Of a stretch of DNA of 64,000 bases, positions 26,588-35,102 are shown piece after piece (position 1 is the first letter of the stretch; every line of letters begins with the position of its first letter). Source of the DNA: Clostridia bacterium. GTDB lineage: Bacteria; Bacillota; Clostridia; Christensenellales; Borkfalkiaceae. The DNA lies in contig JAFSRT010000007.1 of NCBI GenBank assembly GCA_017445995.1, forward strand, positions 25,166 through 89,165, given 5' to 3'. The notes beneath the pieces are model-generated. The model saw only the letters and a program-made list of their open reading frames with translations. It did no database searches and was not told the origin of the DNA. The position numbers were made by a program, and so were the translations under genes.

Positions 26588-27577
26588 ATGAAAAAAATTA
26601 TTACAATTTTACTGTCGTTCGTGCTTATTCTTTCCGTTTTTTCGGGCTGTAAAAAAGAAGAAAGCATTAAAACGATAGAACTTAACGAAGTTACTCACTC
26701 GGTATTCTATACCCCACTTTACGTAGCCATAGAAAAAGGTTATTTTGAAGAAGAAAACCTTAAAATTAACCTGACGAACGGCGGTGGCGCGGACAATTCA
26801 ATGACCGCTATACTTTCAAAGAGTGCCGACATTGCGCTTATGGGTCCGGAAACGGTAGTTTACGTTCATAATCAGGGCAAAAAAGACGCGCCGAAAGTAT
26901 TCGGACAATTAACACAAAAAGACGGGTCTTTCCTTGTGTCAAGAAACGAAGAACCTGATTTTAAGTGGGAAAATCTTGTCGGAAAAGAAATATTAGCAGG
27001 TAGAAAAGGCGGTGTTCCCGCAATGACTTTTGAATACGTTATGAAGGAAATGGGATATATTAACGGCGTTGATTATAATCTTAATTTCGACGTTCAGTTT
27101 AACCTTATGACAAGCGCATTTTTATCGGGTACTGCCGACTATTGTACCGTTTTCGAACCAACCGCTTCGGAATATCAACAGGAAGGAAAATGGCATATCG
27201 TTGCAAGCGTAGGAGAACAGGGCGGTGAAATACCTTATACTTCCTTTATCGCATTAGACAGTTATATAAACAACAATAAAGACACGATAAAATCGTTTAT
27301 TAAAGCAATAAAGAAAGCGTACGATTTTATAAACGGTAACAGCGAACACGCCGTTGCGGAAGCGATTATAAAACAGTTCCCTTCAACGACAATCAACTCG
27401 GTTGAAACGTCGATTAAAAGTTATAAAAAGATAAACGCTTGGCGACCAAACTTCCAGATGACGCCTGAAAGTTTCGACAGGCTACAAAATATTATGATAA
27501 ACGCAAACGAACTATCAACGAAAATCGATTTCAACAGCGTTGTGGATAACAGTTTGGCAAAAGAAATATTCGGTTAA
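26588..27577 (+). CDS. ABC importer substrate-binding lipoprotein (NMT1/SsuA-like)
   Basis: A 329-residue extracytoplasmic binding protein. A signal peptide with lipobox (LSVFSGC) gives a lipidated Cys near residue 20. The mature part matches the NMT1/THI5/SsuA type: EVTHSVFYTPLYVAIEKGYFEEENLKI, GGGADNSMTAILSKSADIALMGPE, and GRKGGVPAMTFEYVMKEMG. Such proteins bind aromatic sulfonates, nitrate-like anions or thiamine pyrimidines. The ligand cannot be chosen here, and no thiamine riboswitch is present. ATPase and permease follow directly, making a complete importer. GGAG precedes the ATG. Confidence 0.88.
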   Translation: MKKIITILLSFVLILSVFSGCKKEESIKTIELNEVTHSVFYTPLYVAIEKGYFEEENLKINLTNGGGADNSMTAILSKSADIALMGPETVVYVHNQGKKDAPKVFGQLTQKDGSFLVSRNEEPDFKWENLVGKEILAGRKGGVPAMTFEYVMKEMGYINGVDYNLNFDVQFNLMTSAFLSGTADYCTVFEPTASEYQQEGKWHIVASVGEQGGEIPYTSFIALDSYINNNKDTIKSFIKAIKKAYDFINGNSEHAVAEAIIKQFPSTTINSVETSIKSYKKINAWRPNFQMTPESFDRLQNIMINANELSTKIDFNSVVDNSLAKEIFG

Positions 27578-27578
27578 A

Positions 27579-28322
27579 ATGAAAGACGTACTAAAGTTTA
27601 AGAACGTTTCATTAACGTATCAGACGGCAAATGACGAAATAAAAGCGATAGACGACCTTTCTTTTTCGGTAAAAGACGGAGAATTCGTTTCGATAATAGG
27701 ACCTTCGGGCTGTGGTAAATCCACTATTCTCTCGCTAATCGCAGGTTTAATTAGCCCAACGAAAGGAACGATTGAAAAAAGCAACGACGACGTCGGATAT
27801 ATGCTTCAAAAGGACGAATTGTTCGGTTGGCGCACCGTTATAAAAAACGTGTATTTACCGCTTGAAATCAAAAAAATAAACGATAAAGAAAAAAAAGAAT
27901 ACGCCGACCATTTATTAAATAAATACGGCTTAAAAAAGTTTATTAACAGTTATCCGAACGAGTTGTCAGGCGGTATGCGTCAACGGGTAGCACTAATAAG
28001 AACTCTCGTTTTTAATCCGTCGCTACTACTTTTAGACGAACCTTTTTCGGCACTCGATTATCAAACGCGCCTATCGGTTTGCGACGACGTTTATAAAATT
28101 ATTAAAGAAGAAAAAAAGACGGCTATCCTTGTAACTCACGATATAAGCGAAGCGATATCTATGTCCGATAAGATTATAATTTTATCGAAAAGGCCGTGTT
28201 CTGTTAAAAACGTTATATACACCCATCTTGACGGGGATACCCCGTTTTTCAAAAGAGAAAGTAAAAACTTTACCGTTTACTTCAATAAAATCTGGAATGA
28301 ATTAACTTATGAAAAAAACTAA
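27579..28322 (+). CDS. ABC importer ATPase (SsuB/ThiZ-like)
   Basis: Cytoplasmic ATPase of 247 residues energising the neighbouring permease. It has Walker A GPSGCGKST, Q-loop MLQKDELFGW, signature LSGGMRQR, Walker B LLLLDEPFSALD and the switch His in LVTHDISEA. The start is the ATG at 27579, one base after the lipoprotein stop, where a normal N-terminus (MKDVLKFKNVSLTYQ) begins; a longer reading frame upstream overlaps the lipoprotein gene. It overlaps the permease start by 14 bases. Confidence 0.93.
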   Translation: MKDVLKFKNVSLTYQTANDEIKAIDDLSFSVKDGEFVSIIGPSGCGKSTILSLIAGLISPTKGTIEKSNDDVGYMLQKDELFGWRTVIKNVYLPLEIKKINDKEKKEYADHLLNKYGLKKFINSYPNELSGGMRQRVALIRTLVFNPSLLLLDEPFSALDYQTRLSVCDDVYKIIKEEKKTAILVTHDISEAISMSDKIIILSKRPCSVKNVIYTHLDGDTPFFKRESKNFTVYFNKIWNELTYEKN

Positions 28323-29109
28323 TTATTCTGCCGAAAGGCAAAAATATCTTTTAGGGAAAAAGAAAAACAAAATATTTATTATAAGTTGCAGAATACTGAT
28401 ACTTATAGCGATACTATCCCTTTGGGAAATACTTGCAACCCTAAACGTTATCGACGCGTTTATTACAAGTTCTCCGTCGAAAATCATAACGACGGCAAAA
28501 AAACTCTTTGCCGAAAACAACCTGACTTATCATATGTCGATTACCTTATATGAAACTTTTATGGGATTTATGATTTCGGCAATATTCGGATACCTTATCG
28601 CACTTTTACTATGGTGGTCCGAAAACCTTCGTAACGTTTTAGAACCGTATATCGTTGTATTAAACAGCCTTCCTAAAATTGCATTAGGTCCTATAATTAT
28701 AGTTTGGTTCGGTGCCGGAATAAAATCCATTATTTTTATGACGATAATTATAGGAATAATCGTTTCTATAATCACGATGTTAAACGGATTTATCGCGACC
28801 GACAACAACAAAATACTGCTACTTAAAACTATGGGCGCAAGTAAGTTTCAGATACTTAATAAACTCGTTATTCCAAGTAGCGTAAAAACTTTTATAAGTA
28901 TGCTGAAAATAAACGTCGGGCTATCGTGGATAGGGTCTATTATGGGCGAATATTTGGTATCGAAAGCGGGGCTTGGCTACCTTATCGTTTACGGCGGTCA
29001 GGTGTTTAAGTTAGACCTTGTTATGACTGCAACCGTAATACTTTGTTTTATGGCAACGGTTATGTACCTTATCGTCGCCTTTATTGAAAAAAAGATTTCT
29101 AAATCTTAA
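28309..29109 (+). CDS. ABC importer permease (SsuC/ThiX-like)
   Basis: A 266-residue inner-membrane permease with about six hydrophobic segments. The EAA-type cytoplasmic loop appears as LLKTMGASKFQILNKLVIPSSVKTF, which docks the ATPase. The GLGYLIVYGGQ segment is typical of the nitrate/sulfonate/thiamine-precursor class. Translationally coupled to the ATPase by overlap. The transporter ends at a strong bidirectional terminator, so the importer is a self-contained three-gene unit. Confidence 0.92.
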   Translation: MKKTNYSAERQKYLLGKKKNKIFIISCRILILIAILSLWEILATLNVIDAFITSSPSKIITTAKKLFAENNLTYHMSITLYETFMGFMISAIFGYLIALLLWWSENLRNVLEPYIVVLNSLPKIALGPIIIVWFGAGIKSIIFMTIIIGIIVSIITMLNGFIATDNNKILLLKTMGASKFQILNKLVIPSSVKTFISMLKINVGLSWIGSIMGEYLVSKAGLGYLIVYGGQVFKLDLVMTATVILCFMATVMYLIVAFIEKKISKS

Positions 29110-29124
29110 ATAAATATAATAAAT

Positions 29125-29166
29125 AAGTCCGTTTTAGTTTTTACTTAAAACGGACTTTAATTTTTT
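29125..29166. terminator. Bidirectional terminator between ABC permease and spoIVA
   Basis: A 12-bp perfect stem (29125-29136 with 29146-29157) with a 9-base loop and T-rich flank on both strands. Confidence 0.9.
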
Positions 29167-29172
29167 ATTAAA

Positions 29173-30648
29173 TTATAAGAGAATACAGATTATACCGCCC
29201 TTATTTTCGTTTACTATTTTAGTAACGGTTTTCCGCATTTTTACCTGCGCTTCTTTCGGCATCGAGTTGACTTTACTCGATATTCCTTCGTTCACTAAAT
29301 CGTGAAGACTTTTTCCGAACATATTAGTTTCCCAGATATTATTCGGGTTATCTTCAAACTGGTTCATTAAGTATTTAACCATATCTTCTCCCTGCTTTTC
29401 CGTGCCGACGGTCGGTGAAACTTCGGTGTTTACGTCCACTTTCATTATGTGTAAACTCGGTGCCGACGCTTTAAGTTTAACGCCGAAACTTCTCCCTTGC
29501 TTAACAAGTTGCGGTTCTTCCAAATTCATTTCGGAAACGGACGGTAATACTACGCCGTATCCGTTTTCTTCGGCATCATTTAGCGCCGACTTTATTTTTT
29601 CGTATTTTTTCTTTTCTTTTGAGAAAGTTTTTATATAGTTAATAAGCGAATATTCGTCGTTGATTTCAGTTTCGCACTCGTCGGATAAAACTTTATAGAA
29701 AAGTTCATTTTTAACTGCCAAATCGAAAAATAGTTCGCCCGTTGAGAGATTTACATTCTTTAACGTTAAACCGTCGCAAAAATCTAATTCTTCGGTGCAA
29801 TCGGAAAAATTGACGTAATCGCACATTTTATTGACGTTTAAGGACGCTTCTTTAAGGGTTTTAACGGCTTTTTCTATATATAAATTATTTTCGCTCATGG
29901 AATTAAGCCAAGACGGAAGATTGATATTTATATTGTTTATCGGAAATTCCATTAAAACTTTTTCTATTATAACCCCGATATCTTCCGCGCTCATTTCTTT
30001 AACGTTCACGCATACAGTCGATACTGAATATTTACTTTCTAATTCGCTTGCAAGTTTTTGGGTAGTAGACGCGTTCGGATTAGCAGAGTTAAGAACGATT
30101 ACGAAAGGTTTTTTTGACGTTTTAAGTTCATTTACTACTCTTTCTTCGGCTTTAATATAATTTTCTCTCTTTATATCGCCGAAACTTCCGTCGGTAAATA
30201 CCGCTATTCCTATCGAAGAATAATCGTTTATAACTTTATCCGTACCGAACTCCGACGCTTTATTAAACGGCATTTCTTCGTCAGACCACGGCGTTTTAAT
30301 ATATCTTTCCTTATCGTTTTCGGAAGTTATCGCACCGTCGACTATGTATCCTACGCAATCGACAAGCCTGATTTTTGCGCTTACTTTATTTTTAAATTGA
30401 ACTTTAACCGCCGACTGCGGAACGAATTTCGGTTGCGTTGTCATAACCATTTTGCCGTCCCCTGATTGCGGTAAGTCGTCTATCGAAATATTTTTTTGTA
30501 ATTTATTACTGATATTCGGAATAACGATTTTTTCCATAAAGTTTCTTATAAACGTCGATTTACCCGTTCTTACAGGTCCTACAACGCCTATAAATATATC
30601 GCCGTTAGTCCTTTCTGATATATCTTTATATATATCGAATTTTTCCAT
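29173..30648 (-). CDS. spoIVA: Stage IV sporulation protein A, spore-coat morphogenetic ATPase
   Basis: SpoIVA polymerises on the forespore surface using ATP and anchors coat and cortex assembly. The 491 residues begin MEKFDIYKDISERTNGDIF, with Walker A GVVGPVRTGKSTF and DCVGYIVDGA as Walker B region, a middle domain, and the hydrophobic tail GGIICILL that targets the forespore membrane. I start at the ATG at 30648 because GGGAGG lies at ideal spacing; an in-frame ATG five codons upstream overlaps that site. A SigE-like promoter lies upstream, as expected for mother-cell expression. Confidence 0.95.
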   Translation of the reverse strand: MEKFDIYKDISERTNGDIFIGVVGPVRTGKSTFIRNFMEKIVIPNISNKLQKNISIDDLPQSGDGKMVMTTQPKFVPQSAVKVQFKNKVSAKIRLVDCVGYIVDGAITSENDKERYIKTPWSDEEMPFNKASEFGTDKVINDYSSIGIAVFTDGSFGDIKRENYIKAEERVVNELKTSKKPFVIVLNSANPNASTTQKLASELESKYSVSTVCVNVKEMSAEDIGVIIEKVLMEFPINNININLPSWLNSMSENNLYIEKAVKTLKEASLNVNKMCDYVNFSDCTEELDFCDGLTLKNVNLSTGELFFDLAVKNELFYKVLSDECETEINDEYSLINYIKTFSKEKKKYEKIKSALNDAEENGYGVVLPSVSEMNLEEPQLVKQGRSFGVKLKASAPSLHIMKVDVNTEVSPTVGTEKQGEDMVKYLMNQFEDNPNNIWETNMFGKSLHDLVNEGISSKVNSMPKEAQVKMRKTVTKIVNENKGGIICILL

Positions 30649-30676
30649 AAAAAAACCTCCCATACATTACAAAAAT

Positions 30677-30705
30677 AATATATGAGAGATAATTTTTTAA
30701 TATGC
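30677..30705 (-). promoter_or_regulatory. Probable SigE promoter of spoIVA
   Basis: Minus strand GCATATT (30699-30705), a 14-base spacer and CATATATT (30677-30684) match the SigE consensus (GHATATT, then CATAYANT) and differ from the vegetative promoters of the window. Confidence 0.65.
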
Positions 30706-30711
30706 TATAAA

Positions 30712-31452
30712 TTATATTTTATTGTTTTCTTCCATTTTTTTCTCTTTCATCTTAACGACCATCGCTTTAATTGAAGTCGGGTGTTCGTCGCCCGATAACA
30801 TTCTGTCGATATTTTTGCGGTGCGCAAAACAAGTGAGAAAACAGATAAGGAATATAAATATATTCGTAAGTAAATATAATATCAGATAAGATTTATTAAC
30901 AAAATTGCCGTAATAAATATATAATCTTATACTACCGCTTATCGCCGAAGGAATTATCGCGATAAAAGACCCCATTGCACCGAATTCGGTAAAATAAATA
31001 AAAGCCACGGCGGCAACGAGAGACATTATAATAATAACGACCCAAAGCCCGTGAACGGCTTCGCAGACTATAAACACGCCGATAGACGACGCGATACCTT
31101 TACCGCCTTTAAACTTCAATAAAACGGGATATATATGCCCTAAAACGACGGAAAATCCGCAAAGGTATATAGAAAACTCCGAAACGGGGAAATTAGACGA
31201 TTTAAAGTATTGATTATGAAATACGAAAAAAGCGACTAATACGGGTATTGCGCCCTTTAAGATATCGAGAAAGAAAGTCAAAAGACCTAATTTCAGCCCG
31301 AAGTTTCTGCTCATATTCAAAGTTCCGGGGTTACCGCTTCCCATTTCGCGAATATTCTGTTTTTTGATTTTGGAAATTATAATTGCCCAGTTACAGTTGC
31401 CCATAAAGTAAGATAATATCGGCAATATTATAATTAGTGCAATATTAGTCAT
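30712..31452 (-). CDS. plsY: Acyl-phosphate:glycerol-3-phosphate acyltransferase
   Basis: Membrane enzyme that transfers acyl groups from acyl-phosphate to glycerol-3-phosphate, starting phospholipid synthesis. The 246 residues contain five or so membrane segments and the three conserved loops: IREMGSGNPGTLNMSRNFG, GHIYPVLLKFKGGKGIASSIG and the third loop near FTEFGAMGSF. A charged C-terminal tail of about 35 residues is longer than in short homologues. It overlaps der by 8 bases and ends the pncB-led operon. Confidence 0.93.
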   Translation of the reverse strand: MTNIALIIILPILSYFMGNCNWAIIISKIKKQNIREMGSGNPGTLNMSRNFGLKLGLLTFFLDILKGAIPVLVAFFVFHNQYFKSSNFPVSEFSIYLCGFSVVLGHIYPVLLKFKGGKGIASSIGVFIVCEAVHGLWVVIIIMSLVAAVAFIYFTEFGAMGSFIAIIPSAISGSIRLYIYYGNFVNKSYLILYLLTNIFIFLICFLTCFAHRKNIDRMLSGDEHPTSIKAMVVKMKEKKMEENNKI

Positions 31453-32761
31453 CGTCGTCCCTTTCTCTTATAACGAGTTTAATCGGCGTTCCCGAAAAAT
31501 CGAACGCTTTTCTCAAACAGTTTTCTAAATACCGTTTATATGAAAAGTGCATTAAGTTCTGTTCGTTTACAAAGAACACGAAAGTCGGCGGATTAACGCC
31601 GTTTTGAGTTACGAATTTGATTTTTAAGCGTTTACCGTTAAAGGAAGGCGGTTCGCTTGCCCTTACGCAATCTAAAACAAGGTCGTTAAGTTGTCCCGTC
31701 GTTATTCTTCTTCTCGAGTTTTCTAAAACCCTGTCCGCTATATCGAGTATTTTATCGGTGCGTTGTCCTGTTAGGCAGGAAACGAAAATCGGTTGAAAAT
31801 AATCCATAAACTTTAAGTCTTCCTTCATTTTTTCGGTAAACTTGTTTATCGTGTTGGTATCCTTTTCAATCGTGTCCCACTTATTCATTACGATTACGGA
31901 CGGTTTTCCCTGTTCGTGAACGTATCCGCAAATTTTTATATCCTGTTCGGTAAGCCCTTCGTTTACGTCAATCATAATAACGCAAACGTCGGCACGGCGT
32001 ATCGCCCCTAACGCCCTTAATACGCTGTAATATTCTAAATCTTCTTCGACTTTTTTCTTCTTTCTTATTCCGGCGGTATCGATAATCATATATTTTTTAT
32101 CTTTATAGGTAAAAGGCGTATCGATAGCGTCTCTCGTCGTTCCCGCAATATCGGAAACGATAGTTCTATTGTACCCTAAAATCTTATTGCAAAGGCTGGA
32201 TTTTCCCGCGTTGGGTTTTCCGACGATAGCAAGTTTTATATACTCGTCGCTATAGTTATTCCCTTCGTCGCCGATTAAAGATACGACCGCGTCCAAAAGA
32301 TCGCCTATTCCCGTTCCGTGTTCGGATGAAATACCGTAAGGTTCGCCAAGACCCAAATTATAGAATTCGTAAAGTTTATTCGGGTCGTAATTATCGAGTT
32401 TATTAACTGCAAGTAAAACCGGTTTTCCCGACTTACGGAGTTTATTAGCAACGTCTTCGTCGGCTGAACTAAGCCCCGATTTCGCGTCGGTAAACAAAAT
32501 GATAACGTCCGCCGTTTCAATCGCAATTTCCGCCTGTTTTTGTATGTGTTTCCACATTTTATCGGTCGATTTTAATTCTAATCCGCCCGTATCTACAAGC
32601 GTGAAAAATTTGCCGTTCCACTCTGCGTCGGCATATAATCTGTCTCGGGTTACCCCCGGGAAATTTTCCACTATTGATATTTTTCTGCCGACAACCTTAT
32701 TAAAAAACGTTGATTTTCCGACGTTAGGTCTGCCGACTATCGCCACTAATTTATTTGCCAC
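31445..32761 (-). CDS. der: Ribosome-assembly GTPase Der (EngA)
   Basis: Double-GTPase required for 50S maturation. The 438 residues have two G domains: GRPNVGKSTFFNKV with VDTGG and NKLD in the first, and GKPNAGKSSLCNKI with IDTAG and MNKWD in the second, followed by the KH-like C-terminal domain (KIKFVTQNGVNPPTFVFF). It overlaps plsY and follows a small membrane-protein gene, the common clostridial der-plsY order near spoIVA. Confidence 0.96.
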   Translation of the reverse strand: MANKLVAIVGRPNVGKSTFFNKVVGRKISIVENFPGVTRDRLYADAEWNGKFFTLVDTGGLELKSTDKMWKHIQKQAEIAIETADVIILFTDAKSGLSSADEDVANKLRKSGKPVLLAVNKLDNYDPNKLYEFYNLGLGEPYGISSEHGTGIGDLLDAVVSLIGDEGNNYSDEYIKLAIVGKPNAGKSSLCNKILGYNRTIVSDIAGTTRDAIDTPFTYKDKKYMIIDTAGIRKKKKVEEDLEYYSVLRALGAIRRADVCVIMIDVNEGLTEQDIKICGYVHEQGKPSVIVMNKWDTIEKDTNTINKFTEKMKEDLKFMDYFQPIFVSCLTGQRTDKILDIADRVLENSRRRITTGQLNDLVLDCVRASEPPSFNGKRLKIKFVTQNGVNPPTFVFFVNEQNLMHFSYKRYLENCLRKAFDFSGTPIKLVIRERDDDD

Positions 32762-32777
32762 GGTATTTAATTCCTTT

Positions 32778-33047
32778 TTAAATAATCCAGATTAAAATCG
32801 AAACGAGAAAAACTATCGACATACAAACGTAATATACGATTTTAAGCCAGTTTTTCCTGTTAATTACGTAATTATAGCAAGAATAACCGAAAACGAATAA
32901 AATACACAGGTTTTTTACGTCGTCTAAAATCTTCGCTATCGTGCTCGTTTCTTTATTTGCAATTATGGATACTATTTCCAAAACGGTAATTATCATTAAA
33001 CCTATAAAGGAAAAAAATCCTATTAAACTTTTATGATTGTCTTTCAT
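32778..33047 (-). CDS. Small membrane protein of unknown function
   Basis: 89 residues with three predicted membrane segments (IGFFSFIGLMIITVLEIVSII, a middle NLCILFVFGYSCYNYVI, and VYYVCMSIVFLVSILIWII at the very C-terminus). GGAGAAGG precedes the ATG, and it sits between rluD and der with short gaps, so it is likely a real operon member. I do not recognise a family. The context gives no clear role. Confidence 0.7.
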   Translation of the reverse strand: MKDNHKSLIGFFSFIGLMIITVLEIVSIIANKETSTIAKILDDVKNLCILFVFGYSCYNYVINRKNWLKIVYYVCMSIVFLVSILIWII

Positions 33048-33062
33048 TGTCCTTCTCCGTTA

Positions 33063-33968
33063 TTATTTTTCTTTTAATTTTTTTAATACTTCGGTGAAAT
33101 AAGTCGGCAATTCGCACTCGAATTCGCATTGTTTATTCGTTGTTGGATGAATAAATATAAGTTTTTTTGCGTGAAGTAATTGCCCGTTTAACTTAAACTT
33201 CTGATTTTTAAAGCCGTATTCTGCGTCGCCGACAACGGGGTGTCCTATATATTTTGCGTGTACTCTTATCTGATGCGTTCTGCCCGTTAAAAGCGAAAAC
33301 TCGCAAAGCGTGTAGTTTTCAAACCTTTTGATAACCTTATAATCGGTTATCGCCTTTCTGCCCGTTTTCCCTACCGCCATTTTCGTTCGGTCTTTCTGGT
33401 TTCTCGTAATAAAGGTTTCTATTCTTCCGCAATCTGATTTAACTTCGCCTTCTAAAAGCGCGTAATAAATCCTTCGGCAGGTTTTGTTTTCAAGTTGCTT
33501 TGCAAGCGCGATATGGCTTTTATCGTTTTTGGCAACTACGAGTAGACCAGAAGTGTTTTTATCTATTCTATGCACGATCCCCGGTCTTATAACACCGTTT
33601 ATGCCCGATAAATTGTCTAAATGATAAAGAAGTGCGTTTACAAGCGTATTTTCCCCCGTGCCGTTTCCGGAGTGAACGACAAGCCCTTGCGGTTTATTTA
33701 TAACCGCCAAATCTTCGTCCTGATAAACGATATCGATATCGATATTAACGGGTTTTACGTCGAGAGTAGTATTTTCCTTAATATTTAAAGTTATTTCGTC
33801 GTTTAACTTAACGGTTTTATTGCATTTACAAGGCTTACCGTTAAGAAAAAGCGCACCGCTATCCGCAAGTTTTTTTATAAACGAACGGGAATAATCGGTG
33901 TTTTCACTTAAAAACAAATCTATTCTTTTATCGGCGTTATTCTGAACTTTTATTATCTTCGTTTCCAT
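33063..33968 (-). CDS. rluD: RluA-family 23S rRNA pseudouridine synthase (RluD-like)
   Basis: Converts specific uridines of large-subunit rRNA to pseudouridine. The 301 residues show an N-terminal S4 domain (RIDLFLSENTDYSRSFIKKLADSGALFLNG), the catalytic motif GIVHRIDKNTSGLLVVAKN with the conserved Asp, and a C-terminal LLTGRTHQIRVHAKYIGHPVVGDAEYG block. Its first codons overlap lspA by 32 bases, with little Shine-Dalgarno signal, so translation is probably coupled. RluA and RluD subtypes are not separable without alignment. Confidence 0.92.
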   Translation of the reverse strand: METKIIKVQNNADKRIDLFLSENTDYSRSFIKKLADSGALFLNGKPCKCNKTVKLNDEITLNIKENTTLDVKPVNIDIDIVYQDEDLAVINKPQGLVVHSGNGTGENTLVNALLYHLDNLSGINGVIRPGIVHRIDKNTSGLLVVAKNDKSHIALAKQLENKTCRRIYYALLEGEVKSDCGRIETFITRNQKDRTKMAVGKTGRKAITDYKVIKRFENYTLCEFSLLTGRTHQIRVHAKYIGHPVVGDAEYGFKNQKFKLNGQLLHAKKLIFIHPTTNKQCEFECELPTYFTEVLKKLKEK

Positions 33969-34533
33969 CTTTATTTTGTGCGGTTTCCTTTTGTTTTTTT
34001 GAAAAAACCGCGTTTTCGTCTAAAAAGAAAAAGTGAATAATAAGTAAAATTAGCCCGACTGACAAAAAAGTGTCCGCAAGGTTAAACACGGCAAACGGCG
34101 TAAACGAACCTATTTCAATCGTTAAAAAGTCAACGACCCCGCCGTAAGCAAGTCTGTCAATAAGGTTTCCTATTGCCCCCGCAATAATGAATATTACGGC
34201 GACTTTCATAAACGTATAATTTTTCTTTACGGAATAATAGTATAGGTAAATAAAACCTATAATAGCAATAAAAGTCAAGATTATAAAAAAGGTTTGTCGC
34301 CACGATAATCCGCCTAAAAATCCGTAAGCGGCGGCGTCGTTTAGCGGAACGGATTTAAAGTAGAAAAAACCTTTAATAACGACGATAGTAGACCCGACGC
34401 TAAAACCCTTGTTTTCGCGTAAGTCTTTAAAAAATATTTTCGTCGTCTGGTCTAACGATATTAAAAATAATATCAGGCATATAAAGGCGATTTCGATTAT
34501 TATTCGTTTCCGATTAGCCCCAACTCTTTGCAT
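33937..34533 (-). CDS. lspA: Lipoprotein signal peptidase (SPase II)
   Basis: Cleaves prolipoprotein signal peptides in the membrane. The 198 residues have four membrane segments and both catalytic aspartates, in GAIGNLIDRLAYGGVVDFL and FAVFNLADTFLSVG. The charged C-terminal tail (about 25 residues rich in Lys, Asn and Glu) is longer than in most homologues. GGAGG lies before the ATG although the start is inside the preceding coiled-coil gene. It is the enzyme that would mature the importer lipoprotein at 26588. Confidence 0.94.
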   Translation of the reverse strand: MQRVGANRKRIIIEIAFICLILFLISLDQTTKIFFKDLRENKGFSVGSTIVVIKGFFYFKSVPLNDAAAYGFLGGLSWRQTFFIILTFIAIIGFIYLYYYSVKKNYTFMKVAVIFIIAGAIGNLIDRLAYGGVVDFLTIEIGSFTPFAVFNLADTFLSVGLILLIIHFFFLDENAVFSKKQKETAQNKDGNEDNKSSE

Positions 34534-35102
34534 ATTTCCTCCAATTTAAGGTCTTTTGGGTATAATACTTCGTTAAGGTCGAACCCGTTATCCGAAGCGA
34601 CTGCGTTTTCGCTGTCTTTTCCGCTTTTTTTAGTTTTTACTGCGGGTTTAGTATCGATTAAACCGTTTATTTTAGCGTATTTTTCCGATGACGATACCTT
34701 TTCCGATAAAATAAGGTCTAATTCGTTTAATACTTTCTGAATTTTATCGAGTTCTTTATCAACGGGATAAGTTTTCATAATCAAGGTAAAATAGTCGCGG
34801 AACTTTTTTGAAAAGTTTTTGATTTTATTTATTTCCGCGTCGTACTTAAAGTTTACTTCCTTTTCGTTCTCGTCCAAAACTGATTTTGCCTTATTTAAGG
34901 CGTAAAAAACCTGCGAATCTTTGTCCTGATAATTCAAAACTTCGCTTTGAAGTTTTTTATTATCGGCTATAAGTTCGCTGATTTTATCCTTTTGTTCAAA
35001 CAAAATACTTTCGTATTCTTTTGCATTATTATCTAAAAGTTCTTTAACTTCTAATTTTTTGTACTTTCTCTTTTTAAGTTCCAACTTTTTACCTATAATC
35101 AT
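34500..35102 (-). CDS. Coiled-coil protein, possibly DivIVA-like
   Basis: 200 residues, highly charged. The N-terminal 40 residues (KKRKYKKLEVKELLDNNAKEYESILFE) followed by long heptad-like coils resemble DivIVA/GpsB-type septum or pole organisers of Clostridia, but the match is pattern-level only. The C-terminus (DLKLEEICKELGLIGNE) is a separate short helical element after a low-complexity Lys/Ser/Ala linker. It starts in an ATGA overlap with pncB and its end overlaps lspA by 34 bases. A role in division or polar localisation is inference. Confidence 0.6.
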   Translation of the reverse strand: MIIGKKLELKKRKYKKLEVKELLDNNAKEYESILFEQKDKISELIADNKKLQSEVLNYQDKDSQVFYALNKAKSVLDENEKEVNFKYDAEINKIKNFSKKFRDYFTLIMKTYPVDKELDKIQKVLNELDLILSEKVSSSEKYAKINGLIDTKPAVKTKKSGKDSENAVASDNGFDLNEVLYPKDLKLEEICKELGLIGNE

